Source of the DNA: Clostridia bacterium
GTDB taxonomy: Bacteria; Bacillota; Clostridia; Oscillospirales; CAG-272
Reading direction: 5' to 3'
Assembly (NCBI GenBank): GCA_017395715.1
Contig: JAFQNZ010000211.1
Span: 1 to 54,202, forward strand
DNA length: 54,202 nt
In this document: piece by piece, positions 1 through 6,172 of the stretch
Layout: every line of letters starts with the position of its first letter
Position numbering within the stretch: position 1 is the first letter of the stretch
Translations under genes and position numbers: made by a program
The notes under the pieces: model-generated
What the model saw: the letters and a program-made list of their open reading frames with translations, nothing else
What the model was told of the DNA's origin: nothing
Database searches by the model: none

Positions 1-85
1 CTTTATGGAAAGCAGAGAGCTTCATCAGGCAGAGGTTTGGGAAATGATGACCGTCCACATCAATCAAGCCGATGCGCCGATTCAT
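1..85 (-). CDS. First codons of the radical SAM-DNA polymerase-Erf gene (partial copy)
   Basis: The minus strand carries an ATG at 85 preceded by GGAGGTCGTA. It reads off the left edge of the window as the first 28 or so residues of the radical SAM-polymerase-Erf protein. It is the same sequence as the start of the gene at 50649-54146, repeated because the circle was opened here. It is not a separate gene. Confidence 0.85.
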   Translation of the reverse strand, partial: MNRRIGLIDVDGHHFPNLCLMKLSAFHK

Positions 86-141
86 TACGACCTCCATTTC
101 ATTCAGCCGCAAAGGTAATCGACTACCTCATCGTACCGCTC
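1..141. repeat. Terminal direct repeat, left copy (circular overlap)
   Basis: These 141 bases are identical to the last 141 bases of the window. A gene and its ribosome site run straight through the joined ends, so this is best read as the overlap of a circular assembly and not as a biological terminal repeat. The true unit length would be 54,061 bp. Confidence 0.9.
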
Positions 142-999
142 GCAAATGGACTGAATGTTTGCCTTGTCCCTCTCCTCACGGGCTTCGATCTCCACGAACA
201 ACTCCTCATCCACGAGGGCTGTCACTTCGTTTTGAATGAGTTCCGTGATGACCTTGGGTTCAAGGGCATCGAGCTCCCAACATTCATGACCATACTTGCG
301 AATGTACTCGCTGGAACGAGCGTCCGAGAGCTTTGTGGGATTCGGAGGAGGATTGAATTTCTCGATCTGCTCCATAGTCAGGGCTACACGTTTCACTTCC
401 ACATCAGCACCGAACATATCAAGCCGCTCCTGAATGTCGCGGGTCATGTCGATACCAGACGGGTCATGATCTCCCAAATGGATGATCGTTCGGGAACAGC
501 TTCCCGTTTTCTGAATGAAACGCTGTGCCGCAACCCACATTTCAGACTGAGAAGTGTACCCTCGGCAGGAGAAATGAGGTACATCCAGCTTCCTACATAC
601 CTGACTCACGATACCAATGAGAGCGTCTTTTTCCACCCAAACCTCAACGTAGTTGGGCTGATTGCTCCATCGGTCGAGCATATAGGAATATCGTGCGGAT
701 TCAATGACAGACTCAGGGGTCTTCCAATGGCTGTTGCTACGAAGGTTGCGAGTGCGATCTACAATCGCATACCAATCAATCAGGCCAGCCAAACGCCCAT
801 CATTGATGAGATTGCCGAGGTTCTTGTAGCTTCGTTCATTGTTCGGAATGAACCCTCGCGCAACCAACTGATAGTAGACCTGTCTCAGAGTAAGCTCATA
901 TCCCTGCGCTTGGTATTCGTCAATAATCGCATTGACAAACCCAATCAGTTCAAGGCTTTTCTCCTGAAAACGAATGTCTTTGTATTTGCGAAAAGGCAT
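103..999 (-). CDS. TOPRIM-like phage protein
   Basis: A 298-residue protein starting with MPFRKYKDIRF. An open frame extends 28 codons further upstream, but the ATG at 999 has a good site (AAAGGAGCG) and the extension would run into the methyltransferase gene. The middle holds a glutamate in VEVWVEKDAL and, about 60 residues later, HLGDHDPSG. That glutamate plus DxD arrangement is typical of TOPRIM folds in topoisomerase VI/Spo11-like and OLD-like proteins. The N-terminal part (YELTLRQVYYQLVARG) resembles a winged-helix segment. The role is probably DNA transactions in the early region, but neither substrate nor activity is known. It lies 14 bases downstream of the methyltransferase gene and is the last gene before the polymerase gene in the circle. 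Confidence 0.65.
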   Translation of the reverse strand: MPFRKYKDIRFQEKSLELIGFVNAIIDEYQAQGYELTLRQVYYQLVARGFIPNNERSYKNLGNLINDGRLAGLIDWYAIVDRTRNLRSNSHWKTPESVIESARYSYMLDRWSNQPNYVEVWVEKDALIGIVSQVCRKLDVPHFSCRGYTSQSEMWVAAQRFIQKTGSCSRTIIHLGDHDPSGIDMTRDIQERLDMFGADVEVKRVALTMEQIEKFNPPPNPTKLSDARSSEYIRKYGHECWELDALEPKVITELIQNEVTALVDEELFVEIEAREERDKANIQSICERYDEVVDYLCG

Positions 1000-1013
1000 T
1001 GAACGCTCCTTTC

Positions 1014-1826
1014 TTAGCATTCGAGCAACGCATCCAACCACGAGGAACGATTTTCCACCAATCGGTTTCGAGCGTACTCGCATTGTGCCGCGCTGATCTC
1101 AGAACCGATACAGTCAAAGCCCATCTTCATGCAAGCTACGGCGGTTGTACCCGAACCCATGAAGGGGTCGTATACCACAGAACCCGGCTTCGCATAGATC
1201 GAAAGGAGCTTTTCACACAGTTCAGAGGAGTAGGTAGCCTTGTTGAGCGGACAAGACCCATCGTTGTTCCGAGCTTCGATGAGGTTGAAGATGTTCTCGT
1301 AAGCGGCCTGTCCTGTCTTGCGATAGGACTTGACCTGCTTATTGCACGAGAAGGTCTTCATTTCCGATCTCCGGCAGAACACGAAGACGAACTCCCAAAT
1401 GCGCGTCAGGCGGTTGGATGAACAGGAATTTGGTAATGCGGTCTGCTTCTTCCACACGATCACATCGGCGATGGTGAAAGGGGTTTCGGTAATCACGGCG
1501 TTGACGGCCTTGAACATCCCTTCGGTGTTTTCTGCACCGTAGTTGATGTTGTAGAGTACACAGCCATTGGGAGAGAGCACTTTGTCAAAGGAGAGGAACA
1601 ATCGCTTGGTGAAATCAGAATACTCGTCATCGGTCATATCATCCACGAAGGAATCGTAGCGAACGTAATCATACTGCCCGTCTGCGACCTTGGTGTTTTT
1701 GAGCGTTCGAGTCTTTCCTGCTTTCTTGTTGGTGTTGTAGAAGGGAGAAGTCAGCACCACATCCACGGAATGCGGATTCATCCGCTCCATGGTGACGAAG
1801 CAATTCTCGTTGTGAATCTGCACCAT
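1014..1826 (-). CDS. Orphan DNA methyltransferase (N4/N6 type)
   Basis: A 270-residue amino-methyltransferase. The catalytic motif IV appears as TSPFYN at residues 26-31, a variant of the usual SPPY. The S-adenosylmethionine motif I is DPFMGSGTT at 220-228, so the motif order IV then I is that of the beta class. No restriction endonuclease partner is next to it. It probably modifies phage DNA to evade host restriction; target site unknown. Its ATG overlaps the stop of the small membrane gene upstream (TGATG), which implies translational coupling. Confidence 0.85.
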   Translation of the reverse strand: MVQIHNENCFVTMERMNPHSVDVVLTSPFYNTNKKAGKTRTLKNTKVADGQYDYVRYDSFVDDMTDDEYSDFTKRLFLSFDKVLSPNGCVLYNINYGAENTEGMFKAVNAVITETPFTIADVIVWKKQTALPNSCSSNRLTRIWEFVFVFCRRSEMKTFSCNKQVKSYRKTGQAAYENIFNLIEARNNDGSCPLNKATYSSELCEKLLSIYAKPGSVVYDPFMGSGTTAVACMKMGFDCIGSEISAAQCEYARNRLVENRSSWLDALLEC

Positions 1827-1942
1827 CAGGCTTCACCCTTCGCTTCCTGCACCTGCAAATAGGTAGCGAGCACCACAAAAGCAATCACCAATACAATGAG
1901 GGGAATGATGAGGAAGATCGTTATGAGAACCTTAGCCAACAT
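1826..1942 (-). CDS. 38-residue membrane peptide
   Basis: Starts MLAKVLITIFLIIPL with a clear site GGAGGG eight bases upstream. About 25 consecutive residues are hydrophobic, giving one predicted membrane span, then a short polar tail ending KGEA. The start overlaps the end of the AP2-domain gene by 11 bases and the stop overlaps the methyltransferase ATG, so it fits the operon exactly. Function unknown. Confidence 0.65.
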   Translation of the reverse strand: MLAKVLITIFLIIPLIVLVIAFVVLATYLQVQEAKGEA

Positions 1943-2426
1943 CGTTCTTACCCTCCGTTTCTGCATCCCTCTGAGCAATCAGGGGTGCGTGGTACTTTTC
2001 CTCTGCTCTCTGTCGAGCATCCACGGCGACATCCAATTTGGCGTACCTGCCGAGAAATACTCGTTTGTTGTGTACGTTGATGTAGGCAATCCACATCTTG
2101 CGGTCAGCGTCCCAACTGATACCCTTATGACCGCTCGTGTTGTTCTTCGGCGGGGTCTGCGTTCCGATCACCTGAAAATTCGTGTGATACTGCATATTGG
2201 TCTCCACCTGCTTCGCCATGTTCTGCGGAATGGTTTTCGAGCCAATGGTGCGAACCCGTTCCCGATGAATGCAACCGCAGGAGCGTGTGGGCTGAAAAGC
2301 CTTGGTGAGACTCGTTGCCCGAATCTCCTTGCGCTTTCCGCAGTCACACAGACAGATGACATAGCCCTTACGGGAAGCATTACCTTCCACCACGAGCCGA
2401 CCGAATCTTCTGTCTTTCAGGTTCAT
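1932..2426 (-). CDS. AP2-domain homing endonuclease-like protein
   Basis: A 164-residue protein. The N-terminal half has a zinc-binding pattern (CLCDCG and later RSCGC). The C-terminal half contains NNTSGHKGISWD followed by KRVFLGRYAKLDVAVDA, which is the AP2 DNA-binding domain seen in HNH-AP2 mobile endonucleases. I do not see a convincing HNH nuclease motif, so it may be a DNA-binding remnant or a regulator. The ATG at 2426 overlaps the helicase stop (TGATGA), and GGAGGA lies upstream. Confidence 0.7.
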   Translation of the reverse strand: MNLKDRRFGRLVVEGNASRKGYVICLCDCGKRKEIRATSLTKAFQPTRSCGCIHRERVRTIGSKTIPQNMAKQVETNMQYHTNFQVIGTQTPPKNNTSGHKGISWDADRKMWIAYINVHNKRVFLGRYAKLDVAVDARQRAEEKYHAPLIAQRDAETEGKNDVG

Positions 2427-3817
2427 CAGGCATCCTCCTCGAAGTAACAACCGTTTTTGCGGTAGGTCGAACAGCGTTTCTTGTAGCTCTTGACAAGAAA
2501 GCCAATGTCATCTACGAAGTCATAAGCAATGGGCGGCTTCTTACCCTCATGAGTACGGGCGATTCTGCCGATGGACTGCGTAATGACTGCGTAGTCTTTT
2601 TGTGGAGTGGTCAGAAAAAGCCGTTCCAAACAGGGAATATCCAAACCCTCTTTGGCGAGGGAGTAGGTAGCGAACAGATACCGCTTGCGGCCTGTGCGCA
2701 TATCCTCGATAGCCTGTTCCCGCTCTGCTTTTCCCTTCTTGGTGGTCATCTTTCCGCTTATCATGACCGACATTTCCCGCATGGAGCGAGGAAGCGTATT
2801 CATGAGAGCTTCGAGGTGATTGAGCCTGTCGGAGAGAATCAGGCAGGGGTGGTCGGCTTCTGCGACAATCCACGAGCCGATGTAGTGGGTGCGTTCCTCG
2901 TTCTCGCACAAGTAGCTGATGAGCTTGGTGTAGTTGATCGTTCCGTCTGTATTCAGGCATTCACGACTCAGCTTCACGCCTGTACCAAGGGGCTTGATAC
3001 CCACCTGCATGATCTTGTCCTTGACCGCTTCATCAGGTACGGTGTGAACCACATGACCGAGAAGGGCGTAAGTGGCAGGAATCATGCCGTCTGCACGGTG
3101 AACTGTTGCGGATAGACCGTATTTATGCCTTGCGGATAGGCTGTTGAGCACCTTGAAGAACTGCGTCATGGCGGTGGGCGTTCCCGCTACACGGTGACAC
3201 TCATCCACGATGATTACATCCCACAGGTCTTTGTACTGAGCCAAATCCAATCGGCACATGGTCTGAATGGTGGCAAAGGTGATACCCTGACCGATATTCA
3301 CCTTACCTTCGGTGATCGTACCAATGAGCCGTTTGTCCATGTACCGCTCGGCTCGTGCTTTGCTCTGATTGAGCAGGTCTGCCGTATGGGTCAGCCACAG
3401 AGCACGTCTACCGTAGCGCATCACAAGGGCAATGCCCATTTGGGTTTTTCCGCTTCCTGCGGGGCTTTGGAGTATGCCGTAGCGACATTCCTTCACCACG
3501 TTCACCGCATCGTCCTGATAGGAGTAGAGCGGTACTTCACCGCCATAGGCGATCTCAACGGGTTCAGGGAACTCGCTCGTACAAGGATGACCCCATAGGA
3601 AGTGCTGAACGTCTCGGAGAATGCCGAAAGGGAGAATCAGCGCATTTCCTCGGCGTTCGTAGAGGGAAAGGGTCTTGGGAGTGTTGCCCACCCAGAAGTG
3701 CATCCGCACCTTCTTGGCGTATTCGGGGTTGGGAATGACGAGGTGTTCTTCACACCAATCGTTCAAGGCTTGGGAAGGATTTTCGACCGTGATGGTCGCA
3801 CCGATGCTCACTCGCAT
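2426..3817 (-). CDS. DEAD/DEAH-type superfamily 2 helicase
   Basis: A 463-residue protein with the full set of SF2 motifs: Walker A SPAGSGKT at about 118-125, DECH at 205-208, motif III GLSAT near 234, and QSIGRIAR near the C terminus. The N-terminal 100 residues (VENPSQALNDWCEEH) are a phage-type extension. It likely unwinds DNA in replication or recombination; a nuclease-like gene overlaps just upstream. The start at 3817 overlaps the upstream stop by 10 bases; an in-frame ATG at 3829 is possible. Confidence 0.88.
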   Translation of the reverse strand: MRVSIGATITVENPSQALNDWCEEHLVIPNPEYAKKVRMHFWVGNTPKTLSLYERRGNALILPFGILRDVQHFLWGHPCTSEFPEPVEIAYGGEVPLYSYQDDAVNVVKECRYGILQSPAGSGKTQMGIALVMRYGRRALWLTHTADLLNQSKARAERYMDKRLIGTITEGKVNIGQGITFATIQTMCRLDLAQYKDLWDVIIVDECHRVAGTPTAMTQFFKVLNSLSARHKYGLSATVHRADGMIPATYALLGHVVHTVPDEAVKDKIMQVGIKPLGTGVKLSRECLNTDGTINYTKLISYLCENEERTHYIGSWIVAEADHPCLILSDRLNHLEALMNTLPRSMREMSVMISGKMTTKKGKAEREQAIEDMRTGRKRYLFATYSLAKEGLDIPCLERLFLTTPQKDYAVITQSIGRIARTHEGKKPPIAYDFVDDIGFLVKSYKKRCSTYRKNGCYFEEDA

Positions 3818-4206
3818 AGCTTCACCCATTCGTCCAATGTCACATAGCGGCGAATGTTTTCGGCCTTAATGAAGGAAATGGTCTTCTGAGCGATGAGAAT
3901 GTCACGATGAGGAATCATGTGAATCGCACCGTCATTGAGCTTCATTGCAAACCATCCATCACCGTTGCCGCAATTCCCCCAAAGCTCCATTGAAAGGTCT
4001 TGGTTGTCTTCCATGCGACTCAGAGCGAAGCCCTTACCTGAACAAACCTTGCAGTCAATCAGGTAGGCCACTCGGTTTCTCACGGCGAGTACATCGGCGG
4101 GTTGTCCTGCGCTGTTCTGTGCCATGTTGTGCGCCCAGAATCCGTATTCGGAAAGGCGTTCGCACAACTCAGCTTCAAAGGCGTTTCCGAGCTTTCGATT
4201 ACTCAT
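3808..4206 (-). CDS. PD-(D/E)XK nuclease-like / resolvase-like protein
   Basis: A 132-residue protein. The start NRKLGNAFEAELCERL supplies the early glutamate, and PADVLAVRN...AYLIDCKV gives the D then (D/E)xK-type pair seen in Hjc-like Holliday junction resolvases and VRR-type nucleases; here the last pair is DCK. It sits between the helicase and a small gene in one leftward operon, with overlapping ends. Junction processing or recombination is the likely role. Confidence 0.65.
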   Translation of the reverse strand: MSNRKLGNAFEAELCERLSEYGFWAHNMAQNSAGQPADVLAVRNRVAYLIDCKVCSGKGFALSRMEDNQDLSMELWGNCGNGDGWFAMKLNDGAIHMIPHRDILIAQKTISFIKAENIRRYVTLDEWVKLCE

Positions 4207-4435
4207 ACTTGACCTCGTTCAGAATGTCGAGTACCCCTTCACCGATTATCCCTCGATTCGGCTGTGAGCCGATCACTCCCTTGGCTTCATCCACCAGATC
4301 GAGAATGGATTTGATGCGATCTTCGTAGAACTCAGCCGCATCGTCTCCCATGTACTCCCTCAGCAGGTCGATGAAGTGACGGTCTCTTGAAACTACCTCC
4401 CTTTTACCGTCTTTCAATCTCAGCATTGTTGCCAT
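4199..4435 (-). CDS. Hypothetical early protein
   Basis: A 78-residue acidic, helix-rich protein (MATMLRLKDGKREV). A good site GAGG lies upstream of the ATG at 4435, and the end overlaps the nuclease-like gene by 8 bases. I do not recognise a domain. The gene starts just after the hairpin that follows the second DGR target. Confidence 0.6.
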   Translation of the reverse strand: MATMLRLKDGKREVVSRDRHFIDLLREYMGDDAAEFYEDRIKSILDLVDEAKGVIGSQPNRGIIGEGVLDILNEVKYE

Positions 4436-4450
4436 GGGCTTTTCCTCACA

Positions 4451-4468
4451 CAGCCCCTAACGGGGCTG
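4451..4468. other. DGR target-associated hairpin (VR2)
   Basis: CAGCCCC and GGGGCTG form a perfect 7-bp stem around a TAAC tetraloop (GTTA on the coding strand), two bases beyond the stop of the VR2 gene. The same stem length and loop follow VR1 at 12411-12428. In the BPP-1 DGR, a short hairpin or cruciform just beyond the variable repeat is needed for efficient target recognition, so this is the expected cis element. Confidence 0.8.
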
Positions 4469-4470
4469 AT

Positions 4471-5067
4471 TCACAGATGAAAGATGCAAGCGGGCGCGAG
4501 ACCGTGGGCACCGTAGGCACTGAGGCTGTCCACAGTACCGTCAGAATAGACAAGGCGCACAGAGTGGGCGTTCCCAGAGTAAGGAGTGCCGCAATGCCAA
4601 GGCGTACACGTCCACATCCACTCATCAAACAGCGGAACGATCTTACGGTACTTGCGGTAGAGATCGCAGGAGAGAATGCCGATCTTGTCCACGCACTTAC
4701 CATAGGCCGTATCGCCGTTATCGGCGGTGAGATCGGATTCAAAGGGAAGCAGGTCGTTCTCATCCATCAGGGAAAGGAACTCGGTGTTGAGCTTCTTGCG
4801 AGCACGGGACTTCGCCCAGTTGTTACAACCGTTGGGGTCGAACGCTTCCTCAGCGATGGGCTTGGCAGTCATGCACAGGACACCGCCCTGTTCGAGACCA
4901 AGCCGAATGAACTCGATACCGTGATACATGAAGTGCTCGCCATCCTTGATCTTGGAGAAGTCAGGACGCTTGGCATTCTGAATGGCGGTCTTGATCTTAT
5001 CGAGGGTCTTGGACGCGCTATCTTCGGATTCATTGATGAGGTTTTCGATACTCTCAATCAGATTCAT
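4471..5067 (-). CDS. DGR-diversified early protein (second target, VR2)
   Basis: A 198-residue protein. It starts with a charged helical segment (NLIESIENLINESEDS) and has no signal peptide or membrane span. From about residue 40 it looks like a DUF6273/C-type-lectin-like DGR target domain, ending in the diversified stretch 160-194 and the conserved GLAPAC. The last third of the gene matches the template repeat, with all 14 differences at template adenines plus one fixed base. It lies in the early leftward operon beside the Cro-like gene, not with the tail genes, so the product is probably cytoplasmic. It could bind a variable host or phage ligand; the actual role is unknown. GGAAGGAG lies before the ATG. 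Confidence 0.85.
   Translation of the reverse strand: MNLIESIENLINESEDSASKTLDKIKTAIQNAKRPDFSKIKDGEHFMYHGIEFIRLGLEQGGVLCMTAKPIAEEAFDPNGCNNWAKSRARKKLNTEFLSLMDENDLLPFESDLTADNGDTAYGKCVDKIGILSCDLYRKYRKIVPLFDEWMWTCTPWHCGTPYSGNAHSVRLVYSDGTVDSLSAYGAHGLAPACIFHL
4487..4589 (-). repeat. DGR variable repeat VR2
   Basis: This aligns without gaps to template positions 11809-11911 (offset 7322). Fourteen mismatches all fall at plus-strand T of the template, which is adenine in the coding sense. One more difference, at 4490 against 11812, is shared with VR1 and marks the initiation region (IMH versus IMH*). The repeat is shorter than VR1, because similarity ends after base 4589. Confidence 0.92.
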
Positions 5068-5070
5068 GAT

Positions 5071-5232
5071 TCATACTCCTTCCGGTGCTTTGTGACCATA
5101 CCGCTTCTGATACCATTCCTGAAAGGCTTTCTCATGAGCGGGGTCTTTGTAATACTCCAATATGGTATCGACCATACCGAGCAGGGGTCTTGCGAGGTCG
5201 GCTACCTGAGACGAACTAAGTGGATTACCCAT
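5071..5232 (-). CDS. Small hypothetical early protein
   Basis: A 53-residue protein starting MGNPLSSSQVADLARPL and ending GHKAPEGV. The ATG at 5232 has GGAG upstream; a longer in-frame start is not supported by a site. It lies between the Cro-like gene (8-base overlap) and the VR2 gene (3 bases away), so the three are probably co-translated. No domain recognised. Confidence 0.6.
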   Translation of the reverse strand: MGNPLSSSQVADLARPLLGMVDTILEYYKDPAHEKAFQEWYQKRYGHKAPEGV

Positions 5233-5434
5233 CTTTCTTCTCCTTCGCTTCAAGGTCGGAGAGAATCTGCTTGACCATTTCAAGCACCCTCGTAGCTTTC
5301 GGGTAGGTGTTCACACCACTCAAAATCTGAGACATTTCGGGCGGCTGAACTACGATACCTCGCTCTCGCAGTTCAAAGATGAGCCGCACCTGTGTCATAC
5401 CGAGGGCTTTCATTCTCTCTCGAATCTGGAACAT
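5225..5434 (-). CDS. Cro-like HTH regulator
   Basis: A 69-residue protein. RERMKALGMTQVRLIFEL followed by PPEMSQILSGVNTYPKA is a compact helix-turn-helix of the type found in small Cro-like phage proteins. It is the first gene of the leftward operon and faces the repressor across the operator region. It probably represses the repressor promoter in the lytic state. GAGGTGA precedes the ATG. Confidence 0.72.
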   Translation of the reverse strand: MFQIRERMKALGMTQVRLIFELRERGIVVQPPEMSQILSGVNTYPKATRVLEMVKQILSDLEAKEKKDG

Positions 5435-5490
5435 GAACTTTTGTCACCTCTTTTCCGGATTTTTGTTGGATTAAGAACTCCGTTACCATC

Positions 5491-5519
5491 TTGACAAACC
5501 CGGAAAATAGAGTTATTAT
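5491..5519 (+). promoter_or_regulatory. Rightward promoter for repressor and integrase
   Basis: TTGACA (5491-5496), a 17-base spacer, then TATTAT (5514-5519). The spacer contains a CCGGAAA operator-like site. The transcript would have a leader of roughly 170 bases before the repressor gene at 5696. Confidence 0.7.
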
Positions 5520-5618
5520 TCTTATTGGTAGAACCACAACTCACCAACCGCTCGGAAGTGCCACCTTCTGAGGGGTCGCTTTCCTATTGTCAATCCGTAT
5601 TTCGGACTTCTTGTTCTT

Positions 5619-5647
5619 ATTGTAAGTCTAAAATCCGGATTTGTCAA
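5619..5647 (-). promoter_or_regulatory. Leftward early promoter
   Basis: On the minus strand, TTGACA (5647-5642), a 17-base spacer holding the palindrome AAATCCGGATTT, then TACAAT (5624-5619). It faces the rightward promoter, so the two transcripts overlap by about 100 bases. It should drive the Cro-like gene, the VR2 gene and the genes beyond. Confidence 0.75.
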
Positions 5648-5695
5648 TAGGAAAAGTGCGTTTTTCGGAATTAAATTTTGAGAGGAGTCTGAAAA

Positions 5696-6085
5696 ATGAA
5701 CTTTGCCGACAATTTGAAGCGAATCTGTACTGAACGAGGAACTTCCCCGACCGCCCTTTTGAAGTCGATGGGCGTAGCCACATCCAAAGTTGCGATGTGG
5801 AATAGCGGCTCTCTCCCCAAGCAGGAAATGCTCATCCGTCTCGCCAAGGAGCTTGATTGCTCTGTCATGGACTTCTTTGCTGATGACGCTGATCTCGCCG
5901 CACAGAATATCAATAAGACCAACGCTGATGCTGAACCCAAGAACGAGGATGAATCTGACATTCTCCGAATCTTCCGTTCTCTTTCAAGGAGAGCCAAGCA
6001 TGAGTTCATGTCTATGGCCTACGAATTTGAGACACGCGAAGAATTGACAGGGGATAACGCAAACGATCAATCGTCTGTTATCTAA
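5696..6085 (+). CDS. CI-like lysogeny repressor (XRE family)
   Basis: A 129-residue protein with an N-terminal XRE helix-turn-helix: NFADNLKRICTERGTSPTALLKSMGVATSKVAMWNSG. The tail is short and acidic, so the usual peptidase-type LexA/CI C-terminal domain is absent, as in many small Bacillota phage repressors. It is divergent from the early operon and upstream of the integrase. It probably binds the CCGGA-type sites at 5451-5670 and perhaps near 29270. GAGAGGAG precedes the ATG. Confidence 0.82.
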   Translation: MNFADNLKRICTERGTSPTALLKSMGVATSKVAMWNSGSLPKQEMLIRLAKELDCSVMDFFADDADLAAQNINKTNADAEPKNEDESDILRIFRSLSRRAKHEFMSMAYEFETREELTGDNANDQSSVI

Positions 6086-6172
6086 ATGGCAAAAGAAAAC
6101 GGTCATCCCCTACAAGGTCTTCAAGACCCTTCGTGAGTTGACCGCAAGAAAACAGGCATTGGAGCGTAAGCT

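Larger units (their letters stand above)
5451..5670. promoter_or_regulatory. Lysogeny operator region with CCGGA-type sites
   Basis: Five related sites lie here: TTTTCCGGAT (5451-5460), AACCCGGAAAA (about 5497), TCCGTATTTCGGA (5594-5606), the perfect palindrome AAATCCGGATTT (5631-5642), and TTTTTCGGAA (5661-5670). Two lie inside promoter spacers. They are the natural binding sites for the repressor and the Cro-like protein. A hairpin (5551-5572, stem CTCGGAAG/CTTCTGAG) lies in the overlap of the two transcripts. Confidence 0.7.

Noticed and set aside
1..141. Biological terminal repeat
   Set aside because: A gene runs intact through the join, and 141 bases is a typical assembly overlap; nothing suggests a packaged direct terminal repeat.
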